From the NCBI GenBank assembly GCA_034509425.1, contig JAVTVJ010000142.1, positions 428,501 through 492,500 of the forward strand: a DNA stretch of 64,000 nt, in the 5' to 3' direction. This document shows positions 1 to 11,515 of this stretch, in pieces. This DNA comes from Eopsaltria australis. Lineage: Eukaryota > Chordata > Aves > Passeriformes > Petroicidae. Each line of letters begins with the position of its first letter. Within the stretch, counting starts at the first letter, position 1. The position numbers and the translations under genes are program-made. Below the pieces are notes generated by a model. That model had not been told where the DNA came from. It ran no database searches and saw only the letters and a program-made list of their open reading frames with translations.

Positions 1-129
1 CATTTTCTTTTCTCTTCTTGTTTACTGCAATCTCAGTCCAAAGTTGATGTTAAAGTTTTGGTGTCATGTTTTAATTGAAATGGCAGAGATTAACCTATGG
101 AGGTTTTTTCTTACTTTTTGATTCTCTAG

Positions 130-215
130 GTAACAACTGTGGACAGATTTCAAGGCCAACAGAATGATTATATCCTCCTTTCACTAGTGCGTACCAAAGC
201 TGTTGGCCACCTTAG
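130..215 (+). CDS. AQR: AQR exon with helicase motif V
   Basis: Acceptor ctctag precedes GTA ACA ACT (VTT); donor is CTTAG|gtatgt. It encodes motif [11 protein letters not shown], then [11 protein letters not shown], and ends two bases into an Arg codon that is completed by the next exon. Confidence 0.95.
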
Positions 216-3200
216 GTATGTAAGAACATCTTCTTGTAGTGCCATGGAAGTGCTTGTACTCTATGTCAAATACAGAAATGTTTATAGTATATTGTACAAA
301 AATGTCCTATTTGACTATGTAGTAGAAATGAAGTTCAGTGTTATGTATGTAATGAAGTTCAGACACACGTCCTTTTATAACTGTCTGGTACCCTCTTCTC
401 GACCACTTTATCCTTTTGTAATGGCTTTTACCAATGGGTTCATATTGCTGCAGATAGTTGATCTTGGTTTCACCCTAGTAGAATGATAGGACTGTAGTAT
501 TTGTTGAGCAAATGCAGGCTTAAATTTTCTCATAGATCGTTTCCTGTAAGTGAGATTTTTTTATTTATTTTGCATCAGAGGTGTTTGATCATTGCATAAG
601 TTGCATTATTATGTGTAGTTTTACATGTTTGCACTTTTGTTTTGGGATGTGAAGGAGGAAGGCTTGTCCAATCCTAGGCAGATAGATGAGTTATCAAATT
701 CATCTTTACTCATTCAGATACAGAAATGCTATTGGGATTTTTTCTCATTGTTTACTCCAAACTTTCCTTCTGAGGTGTAGGAAAATAGTAGAAGGTGGTT
801 TTTCATAGTGGTATTGGCACAGTGAACCAATATATTTATAGTTCTATATAATGGTACTAGGATTTGCTAGTTATTGAAACAATATGTAGGGAAAAGGTAG
901 TACTTTGGCAGATGATTTTGTATTTCTTTTAATTAAGACTCCCATGTACTTCTAGTTATTTTTATTGCAAGTGTATGTGTCATCAGTGAAAAAGAACATG
1001 ACTGATTTTGTTTTCTGAAGGGATGTCCGACGATTGGTCGTTGCCATGTCAAGAGCCAGACTTGGACTTTATATCTTTGCAAGGGTATCACTATTTCAGA
1101 ACTGTTTTGAACTAACTCCAGCTTTCAGCCAACTCACAGCTCGACCACTTCACCTCCATATCGTTCCCACAGAATGTTTTCCAACAGCAAGACAGGTAGG
1201 AACAGCTGCACTGGATTTTGATATCTGTAATGGGTGTTTGTGTTTGCTCACTTCTTTTGAGTAGGCTGTAAGAGGTGGAACTGTTTTCTCTTCTAAACCG
1301 GTGCATCTGCTTCTTGGCATTGGACCAGGCTGCCCAGGGAGATAGTGGAATCACCATCCCTGGAAGTATTTAAAAAAAGGTGTGGATGTGGCACTTGAGG
1401 GTATGGTTTTGTGGTGAACTCAGCAGTGCCACTTGATGATTGGATTTTGTTGATCTTAGAGGCCTTTTCCAGCCTTAATGATTCTATGATTCTACAAATA
1501 ACCCCTTAGAGTTATGTTTTGTCATGATACACATCAGCTTGTTTTAATTGCTGTTTCCACAAAAGTTAATTATCAGCGTAACTCAGGTATCAGTAACTGT
1601 TGTGGCTGCTTTTTCCTGAGTTCTGCCTGTGTAAATGATTCAGTATTTTTCTTTTGTGATCAAAATAATTTTTTAGTTTTCACGTGTTTTTGGTTTTGCT
1701 ATGAAATAAAATAACTTTATTTCTCAAGCAAAGCTACGTAGAGCTACTATTTAAAGAGGTAAAATTACATGTAACCAAGTAATTCAGAATTACAAATTAG
1801 TTTTTTCTCTTAAAATTGGTTCCAGTATCACAAGAGTTTTGCTGCTGAGCTAGGTTCATAATTACAAAAACCTAATTTGTAATACTGCACTAGATCTTTA
1901 AGGAGAGGTTCATGTTGAGGATCTATGCACAGGGCACACAGAGCAGGATGCTAAATGAAGAAACAAAGGAGCGTATGTGCTTTGCTTCCTGAAGCTTTGA
2001 GAAGGGATGCCTGCATGCACCCAAAATTCAGTTACAGATCTTTCCCTAGTCTTAAATGCTGTTGACAAGTTTGGGAGGGAGCCCTTTCAGTTGGAACTTT
2101 CAGATCAACTATTCAACAATTATGCAATGGGAATGGTCTGTGAGTGTGAGAAAGGAGCTGGGCTGCAGTGGGCAAAAGGCTAAATCTTAACCTGATCATA
2201 AATTATTTGTGCCTTTAATATGTTAAATTAGTGAAGTCCAAAATGTACTTCATGGAGTAAGAATAAGAACCCAGCCTCTCCCTTTGAAATTTCTTCTTCA
2301 GGCTGCAGGGTTGTGATTAATCCAGTTCCCCAAAATGTAAGACCTGTGCTTCCTAACTTTCCAAAGAATTCTCCAATTTTTTTTCTTTGAAAAGCATTAT
2401 TTAATTTCTCAGGGCTTTTGACTTCTAATATAGTTAAATAGTTGAATAGTGGTTGTTTTGCTTTGTTTGCTGAATGTCAACTTTTTCCCCCTTCCTTAGA
2501 ATGGAGAAAGACCAGCTCACCAAATACATGTTATTAAGAACATGCCTCAAATGGCTAACTTTGTGTACAATATGTATATGCACATGATACAGAGTACACG
2601 CCACCATCAACAGGTAAGAACCTTCTGACTTTTGGAATGCGTTTAAAATGAAATCATTTTTCAGTAAATGGCATGAGAAGCTATTGAAATTTGAGACTGT
2701 TTCTGTTATGTTTAAAATGAGTGTTTGTGACTAGGAGTGAGAGTATTGAGGTCTTGTAAAATGCTGAAGTAGCAAAAGCTGTTTCTTCTAGTGGTTTAAG
2801 CCCCAATTTAAGGCCATAAACCTATCAGTAATTGATGCCAAGTGCCACACGTGGCTCTGTCTGGGCCAAAAATACTATTCATTAATACTAAGGAACTATC
2901 TTGTCCAGTATTAATTTGGAGGAAACTTGTGTGTTATGTTTTAGGTAAATGTGGGATTTCAAGTAGTGGGATTATTACACCAGTGCATGATGCAATAATG
3001 TTTAGTAAGAAAAAGACCAGATCATGTCTTGAAATCGTTGTAACTCTGTTAAATCACCCTGCTATCCAGGTTGATTTGCAGCTGTAGTGTTTTTTGTTCT
3101 GGAGCAATTTTTTTCAGCCCTAGTTCAGCACCAAGCAAAATTGCACAGGGTTGGAAGCAGTTGTAGGCACTTCTGTACTTAATTTTGTCATTGTTTAATT

Positions 3201-5177
3201 CCTGAGGCAGAATTTAGAAACCAGCAGAAACCTTTTGTAGTCTGGTGTGAGTGGAGCATTAAGGTAGCTTAGATAGTATATTGAGCAGAAAACTGCCTTT
3301 ACTCAGCATACTTGGATCTGTAAAGCCTTTTGGTAGTTAAACCAAAAGGGAGTGGCCTTAAATGCTACCCCTCAGCTGCATGAGCTTTCACTCAGTGTCT
3401 GGGGTCTGTCATGTTTGTATTACCTATATATTATTCTTTGTATAATATATAATACCTGTAAATTATATTACCTATAATTTACTCTTTCATGATACTCTGA
3501 CATTCCCTTACTGGTTTTTGCTCTTGTGAAAGATTTCCAAAAGTGGACAAAATTGATGTAAAAGGACAGTACTCACTCTGTATTAGCTGACTGTGGGAAG
3601 AGAGTGTGAACATGACTGTCCTTGAACAGATAGTCTAAGAGATCTAAATTCTGTTCTTTAATGCAAGGATGTCTCTGTCACAGCCTCTTCCTTTTTTTCT
3701 TCTGCTTCCGTGTTTCCTCTTATATGGAACAGTGCAATCAGTAGAGATCAGAACCCAAAACTTTAACTGAATGTCAGACTTTCAGATAGAAAATTTATTT
3801 TTCTCTGCAGTTCTTGCCCACTGACTCTTGGATTTTATTTTTATTTCTGAGGGAAAGCTTCAGCCAAATTTGAAGCATTTTGTTACCCAGAAAAGGCCTT
3901 TTCCAGGCTGTCTGGACAAACAGGATACTTTCTCACTATTTTGGAGAAATGCTGTAACTATCTGTGTGCTATAAAGAAAAGGGGGTATATAAGGAGAACA
4001 ATACTAGAATTTCATCTTACTGTAATTTTTTTTAGTAGTAGTGAAGGAAACTCACACTGTTTTTTTAGAAACCCACTTCTATAAACACTTGACAAGACTT
4101 GCTTTGAAGCCAGTTTGTCTAATATAGTTGGAGATCTTTCAACCATGAAAAATGTTATGTGATGAAGACTTAATAGATTGTGCAGTTGGCCACATTTAGG
4201 TGTAAATCAATAGCCCTGTGGAAACAAGGTAGTGGATACATGTCCTGAAAAGCAGATGGCAGCATCTAAATTTTACCAAAAAATGTTTGCTTGACACCTT
4301 CATCAAATATGGGCCTGGTTCTTTTGCTAATACCTGTTATTCTTTTTGGCATCCTAATCTTATCCATTGCTAGCTAAAATTAGTTACAAAACTGCGGTTT
4401 TCCTACTGTGACAATGAATCACATTCTCCTTGCAGGAGAAGCCAAGAAGTGAACTGAAGTAAAGCAAAGCTGGCATTAAATTTCTTTTATTCTATTTAGG
4501 ACAACATAATATTTTTTCTTTTCTTTTACACTAGTCTTTACAGTGGTTGTCACAAAGCACAACGTACATCTAAGTCACAGAAGTCTGAGTTTGTCTCATA
4601 CATCAAGAATGGTAAAGAAGAGATTAGGATAGAAATACGTAGGGATTTACCATAACCCTATTGCTTGTCTGACTGTTTGGGCTAATAAAATGTGGTTTTC
4701 ATCCTTGAATTGGAAGTCCCGAGTTTTTAACACCCTCTTCTCAGGAAGAAGTGTATCTAAGATGACCATATTGTGACCGTTATTCTACTTTTTTTTTTAA
4801 TATATAGGAGTGAAGTGCTTACAAATCATTACAGCTTCTAAGTTTTGAGTGTTTGTTGTTGACTGGTTATCTAATGCAAAATCCTAAATGTAAGGTGAAC
4901 AGTTCAAGCTAAAATGTAAAAACTTAAAATCCTTCCTTTTTCCATCATCCAGCATTTACTGCCCCCACCTGCCATGATTGAAGAACCAGAACCGGCTCAA
5001 ACTGAAGAGGCTGAAGTAGAAGGCGAAGGTCAGGGCATGCAGGAAGGTGCAGGAGAAAATGAAGTAATGGAAGAAATGATGAAGGAGCATGATGATGAAC
5101 ATCGAAAAATGCCAGAACACCCTGGAAGAGACAGTGATAGTGGAGACAGTGAACCTGAGAATGAGACTGAAAAGTGA
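130..5177 (+). CDS. AQR: AQR (intron-binding spliceosomal helicase aquarius), C-terminal part, 5' truncated by window
   Basis: Last four coding exons of aquarius: 130-215, 1021-1195, 2500-2613 and 4953-5177, spliced in frame to 199 residues plus a TGA stop. All introns are GT-AG. Aquarius is a nuclear SF1, UPF1-like RNA helicase that binds introns upstream of the branch point in the spliceosome and is linked to snoRNP and exon-junction-complex loading. Seen here are helicase motif V ([15 protein letters not shown], residues 1-15 of the fragment), motif VI ([13 protein letters not shown]), the conserved stretch to [10 protein letters not shown], and an [15 protein letters not shown] segment. 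The last exon begins HLLPPPAM and then becomes a Glu-rich acidic tail ending in ENETEK. The helicase core matches the family closely; the tail is divergent and, from memory of the human protein, shorter. The start of the gene lies outside the window. Confidence 0.97.
216..1020 (+). other. AQR: AQR intron
   Basis: An 805-nt GT-AG intron (gtatgt...ctgaag), AT-rich. I see no repeat or RNA gene in it. Confidence 0.9.
1021..1195 (+). CDS. AQR: AQR exon with helicase motif VI
   Basis: Acceptor ctgaag, donor AGACAG|gtagga. It completes the split Arg and reads [16 protein letters not shown]. The MSRAR segment is motif VI, with the arginine finger expected for this family. It ends in phase 0 after PTARQ. 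Confidence 0.95.
1196..2499 (+). other. AQR: AQR intron containing a CR1 tail
   Basis: A 1.3-kb GT-AG intron. Apart from the CR1 3' end at 1315-1494 it is unremarkable AT-rich sequence. Confidence 0.88.
1315..1494 (+). mobile_element. CR1 LINE 3' end
   Basis: It begins with a GGCATTGGACCAGGCTGCCC-like block, runs through the CACCATCCCTGGAAG and GATCTTAGAGG segments and closes with AATGATTCTATGATTCTA, the characteristic CR1 3'-terminal repeat. It is sense to AQR and strongly 5' truncated (about 180 nt), as most avian CR1 copies are. Confidence 0.9.
2500..2613 (+). CDS. AQR: AQR penultimate coding exon
   Basis: Acceptor cttag, donor CAACAG|gtaaga; exactly 38 codons, phase 0 at both ends. It begins NGERPAHQ and includes [20 protein letters not shown], a conserved segment after the helicase core. 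Confidence 0.94.
2614..4952 (+). other. AQR: AQR intron
   Basis: A 2.3-kb GT-AG intron. It has an AT-rich patch with repeated TATAAT-like words near 3420-3480 and no recognisable gene or repeat family. Confidence 0.85.
4953..5177 (+). CDS. AQR: AQR last coding exon, acidic C-terminal tail
   Basis: Acceptor atccag; 74 codons and a TGA at 5175-5177. After [14 protein letters not shown] the protein is a low-complexity acidic tail (Glu, Met, Gly, Asp rich) with [14 protein letters not shown] at the end. The tail of this protein varies among vertebrates, so only the first dozen residues give homology; the open frame and splice phase support the rest. Confidence 0.9.
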   Translation, partial: HLLPPPAMIEEPEPAQTEEAEVEGEGQGMQEGAGENEVMEEMMKEHDDEHRKMPEHPGRDSDSGDSEPENETEK

Positions 5178-5506
5178 TTGATGGAATTCTTGTCCTTCAC
5201 GCACTTTGGAAAATTGACAGGGAAAAGAGCAGTCAGAAAAATAATTGCTATTTTTACACTGACTTTCATTAAATGTTTGCCTGTGTAATGTGACCTTTTT
5301 GGTATATTTTTCACTGAATACTTTGTGGACAAGCAAGATGTTTGGCAAACATTCTACTGAGTTCTTGTCACTATTGGTAATGTAATTTGTTTAATGGCCT
5401 CAAATTATTATGCATTTTCCTTTTTATAAGTTGTTCAGTAAAGATGCTTTTTATACCAGTTTTGAGTATTTGGCTCTTAATTCAGTCACCCATTAAACCT
5501 CACTAT

Positions 5507-5539
5507 GTATATTCAGGTATATATTCAAGTATATATTGG
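5507..5539. repeat. Short tandem repeat, about 12-bp unit
   Basis: About 2.7 copies of a TATATTCARG-type unit in the AQR 3' UTR or flank. Confidence 0.6.
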
Positions 5540-5875
5540 TCAGACATGCTTTATAGTTTCCTTAGTATTTTGCCGTGGAGGATTCCTTATGCAAAGCTGT
5601 GCTTGTGTATGCTGAGATGGTATTTTAGGCATAGGCTCAAGTTCATTAGGATACTTGATTGTATGTCTGAGAAATGTGAATTGTCACGGGACTTGGACAT
5701 GTTCAAAAGCTTTACTGAATTTTTACCTTAGTGGGTTTTCAGGATTTCAGAGGCCCGGGTACTTGTAGTAAATTCTCATCATTGACTTCTGATGTTGTTT
5801 TTACTGTATTATCCTTTACCGAAGAAGGAAGGATGCAGCTTTTCAACAGTACTGAGTTCTAAATTAGTGTTTTGG

Positions 5876-5881
5876 AATAAA
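5876..5881 (+). terminator. AQR: Canonical AATAAA poly(A) signal after AQR
   Basis: First canonical AATAAA downstream of the AQR stop, in a TTTGGAATAAATTTC context. It is the strongest candidate for the distal AQR polyadenylation signal. Confidence 0.5.
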
Positions 5882-8800
5882 TTTCTTTTGCATGAAGAAG
5901 ACACAGTAATTGCCCAGGCTAAAGCCACACGAGGAAGAAAAGTGAAGGTAGTTCCCTGAATGCAAACATATAAAACATGCTATATCGATATTAAAGACAT
6001 AATGGTTGAGTGGGTTTTTTTAGGGTAACTTCCAAGTGTGCACATTTCATAAAGTCATCAGAGAAAGGATTTTTCCCTGATTCATTGTGAATACTTGCCA
6101 TGGTGTCAAAATAGTCAGTGGTTTAATGAGATTCAGGAATTTCCAAGTAGATTTTCAAACACAGCAGTAGCCATAGGAAGACCTTCTTTTGCTGGCAAAG
6201 GCAAAACTCTTGGATTTCAAGTGTTGCAGTTGTGAAGCTGCCAGATGGACTTGCTAGAATGGTAAGAGAATAATTAACTTCCAAGCTTTTTTAACAGCAT
6301 TGAAGATTTTTGTTTTTCTTAATATTTTTAAAGTGTAATACAGGAAAAAATAGTATAAAGTTAAATGTATGCCAAGCTCCATGGAATGCATCTATTGCAA
6401 ACCAGTGTGTGCATGCTGGGATCTCATCTGCCCCTCCCCCTGAAATCATTCTCCCCCCTCTCTCTGTTAAAAGGGGAGCTCAGGAGCAGCAAATCTAAAT
6501 ACTTACCTGTGGTACATGCTGTTCTTTTATGTTTTTCCTTTGCAGAAAAGAATTTTTCTCAAGCAAGAAACTAATAATTAGTGCAGAATTTGTGTTCTAT
6601 CCTTGTGTGTTTTGATCTAAGGGAGTGTATTATTTATTACTGAATTGCCTGCCTTGGAGGAATGAATTGTGTTGTATATATGGGTATTAAGTTTCATGCA
6701 GTAACAATCATGTTCATGCAGAATCGAATAATACTCAGCCTTCAGGCCACAAGCTCAGCTGAAAGCTGTCATCTTTGTTTTCTAGGTAATTTTCTATAAA
6801 TATTGAGTCTGACAATCATTTACTTGCTTTAGTACATTAGGAATTTGAAAGGATTCCTCAGTTGTTTGGGTTTTTTTTTTCTGAAAAGAATAATTTAACT
6901 GACAGAGATTCTATAAAATTTAGGACAGAAAGACTCTTAACAAGCACCCGAAGCTGAAAGGGGCTGCAGAGAGCTTTTTGAGTTGTGCAGTTTGCAGTGG
7001 GCAGTGTCCGCACCTGGCTGTGCCATGCTGTGTTCTGTGGGCAGACCCCGGGTGTGTCTGGTCACTTTGGCTCAGCCCTTGTAGAGCAGCAGCCAAGTAT
7101 AGTGCTGTCCTAGATAGACCTGTGTTGCCCTAAAATCCTGAATGGAGTTGGAATGGAAATTGTTTCTGGCTAAAGTGCAGGAAGAGGCAGTTGAACTGCA
7201 AACAATTGGAAAAGCTTTAACAGCTTTACTTAAAATGCAGCTTTCTGAGGCACCCAGCACCACCTGGAAAAAAAACTGAAGGTTTTGTTGAGGTAACTTG
7301 AGCAGAGCAGGTCATTCATTATCTTTAATGTCATCTTCCACGTATTAAACTATTTTTTTCAGAAACATGGTGGCATTAGAAGAATACGTTTTCAGGAATT
7401 TGGGAAAATTGTGTCTGTTCTAGCAGTGGTTGGAAAATTCTTGAGGCTTTGCTTTGGAATGTGAGGTCGAGTTTGTGGCCTTCCAAAGCTTTTTACTTCT
7501 GTTTTTAATTTTTGGTAAAGGATAAACTTGTCTTTTCCAACTTTGTCTAAAAATAGCTTTTTATGATCAATTTACATTTTCTTTCAAGAAAGAGTAGGTG
7601 GGAGAAGTGAAGGTGTCTAAAACTGGAATTTTGGTCTGTGTAGTTTGTTTTCCAATGTCAGTGTTTGCTTAGGATTTAGCTTCTCTATTCTAGTGAGCAA
7701 CAATATCCAGTTGTTAAACTAAATGTATTGATAGCCAAAAAAAACCAAAAACAAACCCAATCAAATTTAATTACTTGAAAAAGAAATCATCTTTAAGTGA
7801 AAAAAAATAATTGTTAAAATAGCTTTTAAAAAACTCTTTTTAAAAAACATTATTGCAAAGCATTATTATAGCAGTGCATGAAAACCTACTGAACAAAATT
7901 AAAACCTTTCTGAGGGCAAGATCCTCTAAAGGTATGAACAGTAGGAAAAGATATAAAATTGCTTTATTTTATTGTTCCAAAGCTGTAGAATAAGAAATCC
8001 ATTAAGGACCTTTGAGTGAAGCTAAAGAGTTATTAGTGTTTTTTCTTCGAATTTATTTAGCCAGCCCTTACATGAACTGCCTCATTTTCCTCTTACACTG
8101 AGCCTGTAAAACAACTTGCTTACTACTTTCCAGACTTGCTTAGAGACTGGTTTAGAAACAGCTCAGCCCTTGGATGTTGATGTAGTCCTGATGTAAAAAT
8201 GATCCTGTAAGGCAATGTCCTGTTCATTCCTGTAATGGCCAGAAAAAGAAGGGTAAAGAGCAATTTGCTTTGAGTTCTGTCATCCATATATAGGTGAGAT
8301 AATGCTGTATGAATACAGGCCAGTTTCCATCTGTGTCTGAAATAATGCAGTAAGGGCAGCTTTTGGTATTATCAAAGAGAATGTTTTGGTAACACTCAGA
8401 GCACAGTTTGCTTTTGTAGTCTGCATGGTCTTTGAAAGGGCTTGGCAAAGGTGGTGGGTAAGTCACGACTAGAACATTCAGGAGCAGTTTTGTCAAGGGC
8501 AAAAGAAGGGACGAGTAAATGTAAGACATACAATATATATAATCTATAATATTAAATAGAATAATAAATCAACTTCCACAGATAAGGCTGTTACTTTTTG
8601 CTAACCTACTTTGTATTTGCTATAGTAGTGGATACCAAGTACTGCTCTGTGTGTTCCATAAGGTAGGACCTAACTTCCTTCAGAGTGGAAGCAAGCACTG
8701 GCAGTTCCCTTTCAGAATGGATCTTGCCATTTCCTGGGATGTAAAAGGCTGTGAATCCTGAAGAAAAGTATTCTCACAAGGACCAGAAACCAAGAGGTTT

Positions 8801-9955
8801 TTTTAACATAATGGCTTTGCTGACAGGACAGGAGAAACCAGCTTTCTGAAATCACTGAATTCTTTTAAAAGAAGACCTAGAGGTGGTGATGGTCACATGC
8901 TGGATAAACATGGTGACAATACAATTCTATTGAAACAAGAAGTAGGTAACACTTGAAATCTTGTAGCAAGCAGACAAAAGTTAATGTCCTGGTCAACAAA
9001 TGAATCCCAGCCCACAGCAGTCAAGAAGCTGTGAGTGCTGTTAAGATATATGACAGCATCATTTCCTTTGCCAAACATGGTAATGCTCTCAGGAGAGATT
9101 ATCAATCGAAAATCAATGTTTCTGTGGGAGTTTTGGAAGCTGTTTTTACGGCCCTTAGTGTTTCCTTTGCTATGCGGTTTCTCAAGCGCAGTTCTTTTAC
9201 AATCCTTTTTCTCGAGGTATTGGTTGCTTAGGTACCTGTTGGAAAAGCCCGGTAACAGTGTAATGTTCATATGCTATAATGTTTTCAAAGAATGCTGTTT
9301 CCATTGCAATTTGTAAAATAACATTCTTGAAAGGCTTGCAGCTAAGTATCCTCTGTGAGTTCATGCATTTTCCTGAGTTTTTGGGAGGTATCTGAAAAAG
9401 TACAGTACTCAAATTTCCAAAACTTGCAAACATGGGCATCTACAAAATCACTACATTGAAGAGAATAGAAGAGAGAGAAAAACAATAGTTGCAGTTACTC
9501 CCTCTCAGTTCCTAAATAATAGTATTTCAGACTAAACACTACTACAGTAATGAGAAAGTGATTTTTTTCCTACACTTACAGTAGGTAACAAGGGCTGAGC
9601 ATCTCTCTGGGCCTTGCTCTGGCTGCTTAACCTAACCAATAAAAGGGGTAATGTAATATGTTGCTCTTAAGAAAGATAGTGTGTTTCATTTAGCTGCCAT
9701 TATGATTTTCACCTTGAAGAAGGAGCAAGGGCAAGGATATTTGAATCAATAAAAGCATTAATTAAGTGTAATGCGGAGTAATCTGTTGCTGTACCGCTAT
9801 ATCTGGAAAACAAGAGTCAAAAAGAAGCTGAAGAGGAGTTGTTTCAGCTATAGGTAAGAAACTTACCAGAGTTCAGGCGATATGTTCCTGCTTTAGAAAC
9901 ATTATCAGAGCAGAGTATGTTTCTGTACAAGTATGTTTTAAGAAAATGTAGATGC

Positions 9956-9981
9956 AAACAAAAAGTTGAAACAAAAAGTTG
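9956..9981. repeat. Perfect 13-bp tandem duplication
   Basis: Two adjacent exact copies of AAACAAAAAGTTG. It looks like a small replication-slippage duplication. Confidence 0.85.
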
Positions 9982-11493
9982 AGCAGCTGCTGACAATGGC
10001 ATAGTTCATCTATAGATGTCAGTGAAAAAGTTATATGCAATAACAGTGCATGTTTGCTTAATCAAACATTAGAATTTCTTGACTCCAGAGTAGAGCATAA
10101 AAGCAGCAAGCTGGATTGCCAAATAAGGATCAAGAATACATCAGTCCTGGCACCATTTGCAAGAGATAAAACGAAGCCGCCCTTATTGCATTTATCAAGT
10201 GTGAATTCCTAAATTGCTGCAGCCCACTGTAAGAGAAGCCCTGCGACGCATCTAGAGACGCTTCAGCATCCTGCTGTGCTGGTCTGACATCTCTTGTGTG
10301 TCAAGAGCACTTATTTTTAGATGGGACAGTCGTTAGGGACAGAACGTATCTCAACTGCTGTAAAGGAAGAAAGGAAGTAGTTCAGGGGCAGAGAAGTGGA
10401 TAGGGAGAAGCTCAGTATAGAGGCACAAAGATTCTGTTTCTGACCACCAGTCACAGCAGTTGATGCTTGCCCTATTTTTTCAGAGTGATTTTTGTCAGCA
10501 GCAGTCATGTCCTATTGGGCAATACCCTGTTTTCTAAAATGAGACCATGTTTTGCAAGCTGAGTCAGAGAGGGAAGAAATCGACTCACCGATAATCCTCC
10601 ACTGCTGAGGACACATTCAAGAACTTTGAAACAGGACTAACTGGAGTGAAGAAAAGCCCAGCTGTGGAAAGGTTTTCTTGCTGTCTGTCACTGACAACCC
10701 CTGAAAATGTGATCAGAGTTAAATAAGGAACTGCTGTACTGTAATTATGCAATGTAATGTATGATATAAGTTTGAAGAGAACTCATGCAAATCCAAATAT
10801 TGTCTCCGTACAGCTCTGAATTAAACCTAATAATGACTAAATTTGACATAAGAAGAGATAATGATTTTGCATATGAGAAAGATATACTGAAAATTACTAT
10901 TAAAATATTTACTAAGTCTCTATTAGGAGTTTTGTGGTTTCATACAGATTCTAGAGGAGAATGCTACGTATTCACCCTCAAGAAAAGGTTGAGTTCTTAT
11001 TTTGCAGAATGTTTTCTTTACTGTTAGCCTACTGTGTATGGAGCCAGATTTTCTTATCTTTGTTGATGTGTAGTAGTGAGAAATCTTGTGGAGAGCAAGG
11101 CCCGAACCCATGGCATCCAGTTTAATTCTGTACTATACCTTTGTGTCTAAACTGTTGCAACAGATGCAATTTACATAAACTTTAAGTGATGAACTGCGGG
11201 TTTTCAAACAAAATATAAATTACATTATATTTGGAAACTTTCATGGGATATTGTTTTAGAAAATAATGGGATTCTAGATGTGATGACAATTTCCCCAAAG
11301 CAATGCTTTTCCCAAAATATTACATTCATGTTACAATTTGTTGGTTGCTTATTTAAAACAAACAACAAATAAAAACTGTTCAAGCACTTACCTTTAGTAA
11401 GGTACTTTTCCCTTACATGAATTATATATTTTTAGGAAGTTAGGGGATGAAATAGAAAGTATAAGGTGCAGTATTAAAAAAAATACCAAAGCC

Positions 11494-11515
11494 AAAAAAA
11501 AAAAAAAAAAAAAAA
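11494..11515. repeat. Poly(A) run, 22 nt
   Basis: Uninterrupted A22, followed by A-rich sequence with CCCA islands. There is no AATAAA-ended gene remnant directly upstream that would make it a clear retrocopy tail. Confidence 0.85.

Larger units (their letters stand above)
5178..5900 (+). other. AQR: AQR 3' UTR and possible poly(A) sites
   Basis: Sequence after the AQR stop. Candidate hexamers are ATTAAA at 5268-5273, AGTAAA at 5437-5442 and AATAAA at 5876-5881. The canonical AATAAA would give a 3' UTR of about 720 nt; the earlier variants would give 100 or 270 nt. Which is used cannot be told from sequence alone. Confidence 0.6.

Noticed and set aside
8224..9440. Cluster of overlapping frames of 60-125 codons on both strands
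   Set aside because: No domain, inconsistent codon bias and overlapping opposite strands; probably chance openness.
11494..11515. A22 run as a retrocopy tail
   Set aside because: No AATAAA at the proper distance upstream and no gene-like sequence beside it, unlike the T45 tract at 58.4 kb.
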